Assembly (NCBI GenBank): GCA_020636405.1
Contig: JACJXW010000006.1
Span: 62,001-126,000 of the forward strand
Length of the DNA: 64,000 bases
From: Lewinellaceae bacterium
GTDB lineage: Bacteria; Bacteroidota; Bacteroidia; Chitinophagales; Saprospiraceae
Direction of reading: 5' to 3'
The notes under the pieces were generated by a model. The model worked only from the letters and a program-made list of their open reading frames with translations. It had not been told where the DNA came from and did no database searches. The translations under genes and the position numbers were made by a program. Positions 55,149 to 62,208 of the stretch are shown in pieces (position 1 is the first letter of the stretch; each line of letters opens with the position of its first letter).

Positions 55149-55256
55149 TCATTTCCCCAGAAAGCTGATGAGGGCGTAGGCCAGCCCGGCCAGGACGGCG
55201 GCGCCCATCAGGCCCATGAGGAAAAAGAACGAGATCTTTTCCATATTCATCTTCAT
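55149..55256 (-). CDS. Tiny predicted membrane protein (35 aa)
   Basis: A 35-residue frame from the ATG at 55254-55256, MKMNMEKISFFFLMGLMGAA followed by VLAGLAYALISFLGK, one hydrophobic helix with charged ends. It is 11 bases downstream of another tiny membrane frame. Very short frames arise by chance, so this is a candidate only; the clean single-helix pattern and tight pairing argue for a real gene. Confidence 0.42.
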   Translation of the reverse strand: MKMNMEKISFFFLMGLMGAAVLAGLAYALISFLGK

Positions 55257-55267
55257 GATGGTAAGTT

Positions 55268-55354
55268 TTATTGATTGAAATAAATAGCCAGCAGGGTACC
55301 GGCAAGAAGAAGGAAGTAAATGACCCGAAATATCAGTTTGTTGGATATATGCAT
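55268..55354 (-). CDS. Tiny predicted membrane protein (28 aa)
   Basis: A 28-residue frame from the ATG at 55352-55354, MHISNKLIFRVIYFLLLAGT then LLAIYFNQ: basic start, one helix, short polar end. It starts 20 bases after the terminator-like hairpin of the DUF1573 gene. It forms a pair with the 35-residue frame at 55149. Candidate only. Confidence 0.4.
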   Translation of the reverse strand: MHISNKLIFRVIYFLLLAGTLLAIYFNQ

Positions 55355-55374
55355 TGATAGAATGATTTTTTGTG

Positions 55375-55415
55375 GACAGTAGTGCGGGGCCCCATATGGG
55401 AACCCCGCTACTGTC
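55375..55415 (-). terminator. Terminator of the DUF1573 gene
   Basis: Stem GACAGTAG (55375-55382) with its complement at 55408-55415, plus an inner CGGGG/CCCCG pair. On the minus strand it is followed by an A/T-rich tail (ACAAAAAATC). It lies about 20 bases after the stop at 55436. Confidence 0.6.
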
Positions 55416-55435
55416 AAATTGTAAATGAAAATGAG

Positions 55436-55882
55436 TTAGCGATGATCGTCACTTCCACTCTCGGAGGCGGGTTGGGCGGGCTGCAGTACTTCGCCCTTGA
55501 TGCGCAGTACGTGTTGTCCATCCGCTTCGTTGGTGGTCAGCGTTACCGTCTTGCTGAAAGCGCCAATGCGGTTGGTGGCGTAGCGGACCTTGATAATGTT
55601 GCTTGCTCCCGGTGCAATCGGCTCTTTCGGCCACTCCGGCACGGTGCAGCCGCAGCTGCCCTTGGCGTTGCTGATGATCAGCGGCGCATCACCCGTGTTG
55701 GTGAAATGGAACTCCCGGTAGGGCTCGGCATTTTGCTGAATGATGCCGTAGTCGACTTCTACACTTTCAAATGACATCACCGGGCCGTTCGTGGTGCGGC
55801 TTTCAGGTTGTGCTTCTGCCTGGGCCCAGGCGGCGGAGACGCCAAGTAGTACCAGGGCTACTAGTCCGAATAATCTCTTCAT
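55436..55882 (-). CDS. DUF1573 exported protein
   Basis: 148 residues. Signal peptide ends AAWAQAEAQ. The mature part is a DUF1573 (ASH/MSP-like Ig) domain: MSFESVEVDYGIIQQNAEPY, FTNTGDAPLIISNAKGSCGC (the family GSCGCT motif) and VRYATNRIGAFSKTVTLTTN. Bacteroidota make many such periplasmic proteins; role unknown. It may be co-transcribed with the upstream 56066 gene. Confidence 0.9.
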   Translation of the reverse strand: MKRLFGLVALVLLGVSAAWAQAEAQPESRTTNGPVMSFESVEVDYGIIQQNAEPYREFHFTNTGDAPLIISNAKGSCGCTVPEWPKEPIAPGASNIIKVRYATNRIGAFSKTVTLTTNEADGQHVLRIKGEVLQPAQPASESGSDDHR

Positions 55883-56065
55883 GAGTTTACGATATTTTGA
55901 TTGGTGTAAAAATGAGTTGGCTGCAAAGGATCGGCGGTGGGTAGGGTGTTCACCTGGCAGGCGATGTTTTCGTACCTGCCGGTCAGCGCAGGAGCGGGCC
56001 CTGCCTTCGCGCCTAATGAACGGCCCGTCAGACCAGCCCGGCGCAGCATTTACCCTACCGTCGGT

Positions 56066-56392
56066 TTATATCCTGTCGTAGAAAAGGAAAGCGTGGAAGA
56101 GCAGAAAGAGGGGTTGAGGCGTGGCCCTCAGGCTTTGGCGTTTCACAACCTGGCTGATGGCCGACACAGGGCTCTGCTCGGTAAAAGAATCGGGAAGAAG
56201 ACAACCTGTAGAGGAAGGGGCGTCCCCGTCGAATCCGGAGAACAAGCTGGAACTCCCGTCAGAAAAGATGGATGCGCATTCTTCAGCGGCCTGTATGGGG
56301 GCAGGCTTACCGGTGGCCCATTCGGCGAAGACCGAGCTGAGCAATGCTCCGGCAACCAGTAAGGCGGTCATTATGGCAAGCTTTCGAAACAC
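56066..56392 (-). CDS. Possible small exported protein
   Basis: 108 residues from a GTG at 56390-56392, with an ATG seven codons later (56371). The N-terminus is a convincing signal peptide (MTALLVAGALLSSVFA). The mature part is low-complexity Ser-rich with three Cys, then VVKRQSLRATPQPLFLLFHAF. A plus-strand frame overlaps the same DNA without features. Upstream of the DUF1573 gene by about 180 bases on the same strand. No family recognised; it may be real or chance. Confidence 0.42.
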   Translation of the reverse strand: MFRKLAIMTALLVAGALLSSVFAEWATGKPAPIQAAEECASIFSDGSSSLFSGFDGDAPSSTGCLLPDSFTEQSPVSAISQVVKRQSLRATPQPLFLLFHAFLFYDRI

Positions 56393-56458
56393 GCAAGGTT
56401 GTATTGGTCGGCTGCAAGGTAAGAATATAGCGGCGGTGGAAAAAGGTTTTAACGGAAT

Positions 56459-57223
56459 TTAACCCTTGGCATGGAGGTTGGCCAGCATATTCTTCACGGC
56501 AGCATCACCAAAACCGTAGATGCCTTCTGTTTCCGAGAAGGCCCGGAAGATGTCTCCGAATTCGGTTTTGCCGCTGTTGAGTATCTTTTTCAACCGCCTT
56601 TCCGGCCGGCTCAGGCTTCCGGGAGTAGTGGGGTGCAGGCGCCGGAAGGCCTCTACTGCTTCCGGGAGATGGTCGAAACAGGAGAACTCGGTGCCGGCCA
56701 GGCGGGCCATGTGCTGAAAATCGCGCTGAACGAAATCATTCCAAAGCTGTACCCCGGTATTGAAATCCTGGGCAGTGAACAACACCTTTTGCTCATACAG
56801 GCCGGCAAGGGCGCCGGGCGAAGCCTTTCCAAACCCTTTCCAGTCTTCAGCTTGGCCTTTGGGTTGAGGAAAAATCCGGTAGATCTTGTTGGGGAGATTC
56901 TTCTGGCGTATGAATTTCAGGATGAACCACATATTGGCCTGGCAGAAAAGGTCGTTCTCAAACCACAGATTAACGGGCATATTCCGGTGGATTACCCCGA
57001 GCTGCTCCAATTCTTCCACAACGGCTTCGCGGTAGCGCTTCGGCGGCTCCCCGTAGGTTTCTTCCAGATAAGCCGCCCGTTGCAGCCAGAAAACCTGGCT
57101 GGTCGTGTCCACAACCAAAGGCCCTTCGATCAGGCACTCCCGGAACACAATGAATTTGCCGGATATACCCGAATTTCGCATCTGCTCCCTTAGAGCATCA
57201 CCGTTCAGGATGTGTAGTTCCAT
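56459..57223 (-). CDS. DUF1835 domain protein
   Basis: 254 residues, no signal. It begins MELHILNGDALREQMRNSG and continues GKFIVFRECLIEGPLVVD, the DUF1835 pattern (nucleotide-binding-like N-terminal domain with LHIxNGD and EGPL motifs). The C-terminal half is helical with ASPGALAGLYEQKV and FRAFSETEGIYGFGDAAVK. The family has no proven function. It lies about 180 bases downstream of the DUF4407 gene on the same strand. Confidence 0.85.
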   Translation of the reverse strand: MELHILNGDALREQMRNSGISGKFIVFRECLIEGPLVVDTTSQVFWLQRAAYLEETYGEPPKRYREAVVEELEQLGVIHRNMPVNLWFENDLFCQANMWFILKFIRQKNLPNKIYRIFPQPKGQAEDWKGFGKASPGALAGLYEQKVLFTAQDFNTGVQLWNDFVQRDFQHMARLAGTEFSCFDHLPEAVEAFRRLHPTTPGSLSRPERRLKKILNSGKTEFGDIFRAFSETEGIYGFGDAAVKNMLANLHAKG

Positions 57224-57263
57224 GCGTCTGTTTGCTCCTGCTTAGGCCTGTAAGATACGAAGG

Positions 57264-57295
57264 GTTCGTGTATTCGTGCATTCGTGCATTCGTGT
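57264..57295. repeat. Short 8-bp tandem array (ATTCGTGY)
   Basis: Four 8-bp units: GTTCGTGT, ATTCGTGC, ATTCGTGC, ATTCGTGT, at 57264-57295. It lies between the DUF1835 start and the DUF4407 stop. Related in unit sequence to the longer array at 58707. Confidence 0.75.
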
Positions 57296-57403
57296 ATGTA
57301 CCTGGACTGAAACAGAGAAATACATGGAAATACATAAAAATGCTTTGGAACCCGCGCCCTGCATCAGGCTATAGCGGGCGGGGCCGAATCAACGAATCCT
57401 CCC

Positions 57404-58546
57404 CTACACCTTCCCGCGGAAGAAGGGCAGGCTCCAGTTCCAGTCCACCAGTGGTTTGTCCTTGAGGGCGGCCTTTTTGCGTTCGTAGAACTCCTCTGCC
57501 AGTTCCTTTTCCACCTCGATCTCCTTGCGGGTGCGGTGCACGCCGGTCTCGGTATCGAATTGGACTTTGTTGTGGGTGGCGTTATGCAGCAAGGTGACTT
57601 CCTCCAGGTTGGCCATTTCGAATTTGTGTTCAGCCTGATGGAGCAGATAGTCGTAAGGGCTGCGGGCGGAGATCAGCTTGACGAAGATGGGGGAGGTCTC
57701 GATAGCGATGAACAGCAACATGATGAAGATATTGGCCAGGAAAATGGCCTCGCTCTGCTGGCCGAGGCGGTGCAGGGCGTCCATACGGGCGGCCATACCG
57801 CCGTAAGGTTTGCGTTCCAGGGTGAAGATGTCGGACTTCATTAGGCTGTCCAACTCCTGGATGGCGGCGTGTTTTTCGGCGATCAGGGGTTCAATGCGGG
57901 CCTTGGCGGTTTCGAGTTCGGCCTGAGCTTCGTCGGCCTTGGCTTTTTTTGCGCGGTAGATAGGCCCAAGATTCTTCTTGCCGGAGCCGCCGGTGCCGTC
58001 AGCTTCCTGAATGGCCATACGGGCCAGCGTGTCACGTGCAGCGGCCAGTTTGCTGATCTGCGCGCTGAAGCCCGTGATCTCCTGCTGGTAGGTTTCGATC
58101 TGGCCCTGGTACCGTTCCTTGATCTTGGTTTCCTGCTTTTTATAAACCTCCTGTTCCATAGTGATCAGTTCGGCCTCGATCTCCTTCTCGAAGATCTTCA
58201 GCTCCAGCGGCTTGGAAATGACCAATGCCAACAGGACTGCAAGGATGAGACGGGGGAAGGCGATGATCAAATCGCGGAAGAAGGACCCCCTGCTTTTCAT
58301 GCTGGAAACGATATAGCGGTCGAGGTTGAAGATCATCAGCCCCCAGATCAGGCCGAAAACTATTGCGAAAAAATAAGAGTCGAAAACGGTATAGATGGCA
58401 TATCCGGCCGAGAAAAGGGCCAGAATGCCGGTAAACAGGACCGTGCCGCCAATGCCGATATACTTATTTTCATCGGTAGGGCACTGTTCCAGGATCTTCA
58501 GGTCGGCTCCTGAACAATAGAGGAGGAAGCGTTTCATGCTGCTCAT
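57404..58546 (-). CDS. DUF4407 membrane protein
   Basis: 380 residues. N-terminal cytosolic part MSSMKRFLLYCSGADLKILE, then two helix pairs: IGIGGTVLFTGILALFSAGY and FAIVFGLIWGLMIFNLDRYI, then FPRLILAVLLALVISKPLEL. A long coiled-coil region (about 120-265, QETKIKERYQGQIETYQQ, LETAKARIEPLIAEKHA) is followed by another membrane helix (AIFLANIFIMLLFIAIETSP) and an acidic/basic tail. This is the DUF4407 layout, frequent in Bacteroidota; role unknown. Confidence 0.9.
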   Translation of the reverse strand: MSSMKRFLLYCSGADLKILEQCPTDENKYIGIGGTVLFTGILALFSAGYAIYTVFDSYFFAIVFGLIWGLMIFNLDRYIVSSMKSRGSFFRDLIIAFPRLILAVLLALVISKPLELKIFEKEIEAELITMEQEVYKKQETKIKERYQGQIETYQQEITGFSAQISKLAAARDTLARMAIQEADGTGGSGKKNLGPIYRAKKAKADEAQAELETAKARIEPLIAEKHAAIQELDSLMKSDIFTLERKPYGGMAARMDALHRLGQQSEAIFLANIFIMLLFIAIETSPIFVKLISARSPYDYLLHQAEHKFEMANLEEVTLLHNATHNKVQFDTETGVHRTRKEIEVEKELAEEFYERKKAALKDKPLVDWNWSLPFFRGKV

Positions 58547-59040
58547 TATCGAGTGATTTTAGTACAATTCCGGAAACAAGGCTTTCTGAATGGGCTTGTA
58601 TTTTTCCTTAACGACAAAGTGTTCGGAAAATGATTGCTTTGTAGCTCGTTTTTAAATTTTAACGATCAACCCGGCTTTTGGCCGGACGAAAGGGGGGAGT
58701 GATCGGGATTCGTTATTCGTGACTCGTGGATTCGTGATTCGTTATTCGTTGATTCGTGACTCGTGGATTCGTGATTCGTGATTCGTTGACTCGTGATTCG
58801 TTGATTCGTGATTCGTTGATTCGTGACTCGTTATTCGTTATTCGTGGATTCGTGACTCGTTATTCGTGAACTATCCGAATCCACAAATAAAAGCATACCC
58901 ATTTTATCCATATTAGGACAGGTACGGGAAAAAAAGTCACCCGGCAGGAGCGAATTTCGCTGCAAAAAATGACGGCCTTTGGGCTAATTTTATGCCCGCG
59001 CTCTTGTGGAAGTTGTAAACTTGCGAAAAGGACTGAATGT
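58547..59040. repeat. 22-unit array of ATTCGT/ACTCGT in a gene-free divergent region
   Basis: 494 bases between the divergent DUF4407 and AraC starts. At 58707-58868 there are 22 contiguous 7- or 8-bp units (GATTCGT, TATTCGT, GACTCGTG), exactly 162 bases. The unit sequence resembles the 57264 array. A weak -7-like box TAAACTTG lies at 59016-59023 upstream of the AraC gene. No CRISPR spacers. Confidence 0.85.
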
Positions 59041-60201
59041 ATGGAGGTATCCGTTCTAAAGCTCATTCTGATGGCGGGCGCCCTGCAGGGCGTTATTCTG
59101 GGCTTATTGCTGTTTTCCCGGAAAGCCAACCAGGCGGCGAACCGCGTTTTTGCCATCCTGCTCTGGCTGCTTTCCTTCCACCTGATACTGGTGGGTTTCG
59201 ACAACCGGGATTTTATGGTGCGTTTTCCTCATTTCAGCCACCTGACCTGGGTGTTGCCGGCCCTCTACGGCCCACTGGTACTGGTCTTCCTCCGAAGGAT
59301 GACGCAGCTGGCGCCCCGGCTTTCCTGGCGGGAAGGGCTGTATTTCATTCCTTTTCTGATCGTCCTGGGCCTGCAGTTGCCCTACCTGTTGCAGTCGGCG
59401 GCGGCCAAGCGCGCCTACCTCGACGATTACGCCCGTTCGGTACAGGATGATTTCGGCTTATCCAACCAACTGGTCAATTTCATTCACCTGCTCTTTTTCG
59501 GGTTATGCCTGCTTGTGTATCGCGCTCACGAGAAGCGCATCCGGGATTATTATTCCGACCTCAGCAAGGTCCGCCTCGACTGGCTGGGGCAATTTCTGTA
59601 TATCGCCTTTTCCGTGGTCGTCCTTTCCGTTTTCGTCTTTTACGCCAGGAAGTTCGACTGGCCGGTCCTCTCCGCTTTTTACCCCTGGCATTTCCTGGGC
59701 GTGGTGGCCGTGATCTACTGGACGGCTTACCGGGCCCTGGCGCAGCCCATGCTGTTCACCGGAGAAGAGGAGGCTCCTGTCCCGGCGGATACCATTGTGC
59801 TTTTTCCGGAAGAACCTTCGGAGGCAGAGGTGGTTTCGGGAGAGCCTCAGCGCATCGCTCTGGCGGAGAAGCTGGTGAAAGTGATGGAGGAAGAACGGCT
59901 CTATCTCAACAGCGAGCTCACCGTTCAGGACTTGTCCCACCGCCTGGCGGCCAACCGGCAGTACATTTCCGAAGCGCTCAACATTCATCTGGGGAAAAGC
60001 TTTTACGATTTTGTAAATGATTACCGGGTAGAAGCCTTCCGTCAGTTGTGTAGTGACCCTGCCCATCAGCATTATACCATTCTTGGCCTGGCCCTGGAAG
60101 CAGGGTTCAACTCCAAGGCCACCTTTAACGCCATCTTTAAGAAAAAGGTAGGGATGACGCCATCCGAGTACATCCGCCGAGAAAAAAGGAGTCTGAATTG
60201 A
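59041..60201 (+). CDS. AraC-type regulator with membrane N-terminal domain
   Basis: 386 residues from the ATG at 59041 (an in-frame ATG at 58969 adds non-family sequence). Seven predicted membrane helices fill residues 10-235 (LILMAGALQGVILGLLLF, FAILLWLLSFHLILVGF, YFIPFLIVLGLQLPYLL, WLGQFLYIAFSVVVLSVFV, AFYPWHFLGVVAVIYWTAY). The C-terminal AraC domain reads LTVQDLSHRLAANRQYISEA, LNIHLGKSFYDFVNDYRVEA and GFNSKATFNAIFKKKVGMTP. Bacteroidota have many such membrane AraC proteins. The target may be the downstream barrel/beta-lactamase pair; inference. Confidence 0.9.
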   Translation: MEVSVLKLILMAGALQGVILGLLLFSRKANQAANRVFAILLWLLSFHLILVGFDNRDFMVRFPHFSHLTWVLPALYGPLVLVFLRRMTQLAPRLSWREGLYFIPFLIVLGLQLPYLLQSAAAKRAYLDDYARSVQDDFGLSNQLVNFIHLLFFGLCLLVYRAHEKRIRDYYSDLSKVRLDWLGQFLYIAFSVVVLSVFVFYARKFDWPVLSAFYPWHFLGVVAVIYWTAYRALAQPMLFTGEEEAPVPADTIVLFPEEPSEAEVVSGEPQRIALAEKLVKVMEEERLYLNSELTVQDLSHRLAANRQYISEALNIHLGKSFYDFVNDYRVEAFRQLCSDPAHQHYTILGLALEAGFNSKATFNAIFKKKVGMTPSEYIRREKRSLN

Positions 60202-60298
60202 TCAATTCGGACGCTGTCCCCCGGGTTTGCCCGCACTTTTGCTCTGTAACCGGCGCACCAGCTGCCGGTGTGTAAAAGTGTTAAACAAACCCAACGTT

Positions 60299-60889
60299 AT
60301 GAATCTTTTCGAAAAACTATTGCTGGCCCTGCTCCTTGGGGCGCCGGGCTGGCTCCTCGCACAGAACGAACCGCCTCCCATGCAATACGATGTTGCACTG
60401 GGGTTGCATTCCTACTACATGCCTGCGCTGGGCGCCCGCTGGAACGGGCCGGAGCCGGTGGCCTTTGCCGGTATTCACCAGCCCTTCAACCGGAAACAGA
60501 ACCTGGGTGTCAGCCTGCGCCTGGGCTACAGCCGCGGAAAATACCAGGGGGATGCCCTGCAGGCACAGCTCTTGTTCTGCTATACCCCCTTACTTGCAGA
60601 GCACGTAGAGCTGGGTTTCAAGCTGGGAGTTGGGTACCAGTTTTCTTTCTACCCCTCCACGCCTGTCCGCTGGGATGGCGAACAATGGGTGGGAGGCCGG
60701 CCGGCAAAGGGCGTTGTCCAGGCGCCGGTACAGTTCAGCCTGGGCTACCGGTCCATTCACACCGGTAAGGTGGAATGGCAGCCCTACCTGGCCTACCAGC
60801 TGCACGTACTGTTCGGCTACAGCCCGGATCTCAGCCCGCTACCGGTATCCAATGCACTGCTCGGTTTCAAAATTTCATCACTTCAATAG
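60299..60889 (+). CDS. Exported small beta-barrel-like protein
   Basis: 196 residues from the ATG at 60299, opening a signal peptide (MNLFEKLLLALLLGAPGWLL, then AQNE). Alternating strands follow (YDVALGLHSYYMPALGARWN, LGVSLRLGYSRGKYQG, YQFSFYPSTPVRWDGEQWVG, WQPYLAYQLHVLFGY). Small outer-membrane barrel or beta-sandwich. It precedes the serine hydrolase by 6 bases, so they are one unit behind the AraC gene. Family not recognised. Confidence 0.72.
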   Translation: MNLFEKLLLALLLGAPGWLLAQNEPPPMQYDVALGLHSYYMPALGARWNGPEPVAFAGIHQPFNRKQNLGVSLRLGYSRGKYQGDALQAQLLFCYTPLLAEHVELGFKLGVGYQFSFYPSTPVRWDGEQWVGGRPAKGVVQAPVQFSLGYRSIHTGKVEWQPYLAYQLHVLFGYSPDLSPLPVSNALLGFKISSLQ

Positions 60890-60895
60890 GTCATC

Positions 60896-62095
60896 ATGAA
60901 AACCAATCTCTTTTTCCTTCTCGTGCTGGCGGCCCTTCTGGTAGCCGGTTGCACCAAAGACGTATACGACTTGCCTTCGGCAACGCCTCCGCCGGCTGAA
61001 ACTCCGGCCAATGAGGCCCACCCGATGAAAGATTCTATCGACGCCATCGTTAGCCGCTATATCGCCAAAGGTATCCCCGGTATACAGGTGGCGGTGAAAA
61101 GCGCCGATGGCTGGTACTTTGCCAACGGGGGGTACGCCCGGATCGAGGATCAGAGCCCTTTGTCTTCCGAAATGACGAACTGGTATTTCAGCCTCACTAA
61201 GATGTATACGGCAGCCCTCACGATGAAGGAGTGGGAGTCCGAAAACATCAACCTCGATGCTCCCATCACCCAGTACCTGCCTCAGGAGATTGCCGCCGGG
61301 ATTACGAGCAGCGACAGAATAACGGTTAAGATGCTGCTCAACCACACTTCCGGCATCGTCAACCTGACGGCTCTGCCGGAGTACCAGCTCTGGCAACTCA
61401 ACCGCCCCCTGGAGCAGCCTACAATTGAGGAGCGGCTGGCAATGGTATACGGCAAACCGCTGTTGTTTGAGCCTGGTACTGACTTCTCCTATTCAAATAC
61501 CAACTTCCTCCTGCTGGAAAAAATACTGGAGCAGGTGAGCCGCCACCCTTACGAAAGCCTGCTGCGGTCGGAGATCCTGGCGCCCCTCCGTCTGCAGCAT
61601 ACCTATTACAACCTGCCCGAGGGGCAGGCCCGGCAACTCTCCTTTCCGGGTTATTACCTCGACCGCTACGCCAATGAGCAGTTGGAGGACGTCAGCCGGT
61701 GGAACAGCGCACTGGCCAATGCCAGCAATGGTTACGGTGGTATCGCCGGCACTTCGGTAGACGCCATCCGCTTTCTGGAAGCACTGGTCAAAGGGCAGGT
61801 GGTCAGCCCTGCTTCCCTGATACAGATGCGCACCTGGGTGCAGGGCAGAGAATCTACTCAGCCTGATTATGGACTTGGATTGGAGTACTATCAGTTTGCG
61901 CCCGGACAGGGACAGGGCCAGTATGGCCACGAAGGCGACGGCATTGGCTGCACTACTCAGGTGATGTACGTGCCGGAGAACGATACCTACCTCTATATCA
62001 ATTGCACCGTCGGCCGGCAGATATTCGGCCCCTACCTGTTCAAGACGACCGACTTTAAGAAGGAACTGTGCGGGTATGTGGCTAAGTGGCGTTAG
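60896..62095 (+). CDS. Beta-lactamase-related serine hydrolase lipoprotein
   Basis: 399 residues. Lipoprotein signal ends VAGC (Cys19). The class C/PBP-type motifs are seen: Ser99-Leu-Thr-Lys102 (SxxK), Tyr199-Ser-Asn201 and HEGDG (His345) in place of KTG. The chain matches the CubicO/EstB-like group (PLSSEMTNWYFSLTK, LLNHTSGIVN, NTNFLLLEKILEQV). It probably acts on a peptide or ester in the periplasm rather than on antibiotics. Co-transcribed with the small barrel gene. A hairpin element follows its stop by 5 bases. Confidence 0.9.
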   Translation: MKTNLFFLLVLAALLVAGCTKDVYDLPSATPPPAETPANEAHPMKDSIDAIVSRYIAKGIPGIQVAVKSADGWYFANGGYARIEDQSPLSSEMTNWYFSLTKMYTAALTMKEWESENINLDAPITQYLPQEIAAGITSSDRITVKMLLNHTSGIVNLTALPEYQLWQLNRPLEQPTIEERLAMVYGKPLLFEPGTDFSYSNTNFLLLEKILEQVSRHPYESLLRSEILAPLRLQHTYYNLPEGQARQLSFPGYYLDRYANEQLEDVSRWNSALANASNGYGGIAGTSVDAIRFLEALVKGQVVSPASLIQMRTWVQGRESTQPDYGLGLEYYQFAPGQGQGQYGHEGDGIGCTTQVMYVPENDTYLYINCTVGRQIFGPYLFKTTDFKKELCGYVAKWR

Positions 62096-62099
62096 GGTA

Positions 62100-62204
62100 A
62101 TGGTACACTGATCGGTTGAGATCTGCCTGGATCGGTTAAAATTTTGTCTTGTGCTTCGCCGATCCTAAACGATCTTAATGAATGCTAACCGATCAGTGTA
62201 CCAT
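62100..62204. repeat. Hairpin element with perfect 18-bp inverted ends (105 bp)
   Basis: ATGGTACACTGATCGGTT at 62100-62117 and its exact complement at 62187-62204, with further GATC-rich half-repeats inside (GGTTGAGATC, GGATCGGTTA). It sits 5 bases after the hydrolase stop and 5 bases before the CocE stop, so it exactly fills the space between convergent genes and may serve as a two-way terminator. Related to the inner part of the 53696 element. Confidence 0.85.
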
Positions 62205-62208
62205 CCCA

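Noticed and set aside
58707..58868. Possible CRISPR array or origin iterons
   Set aside because: Units are 7-8 bp and contiguous, no spacers; no dnaA or replication genes nearby.
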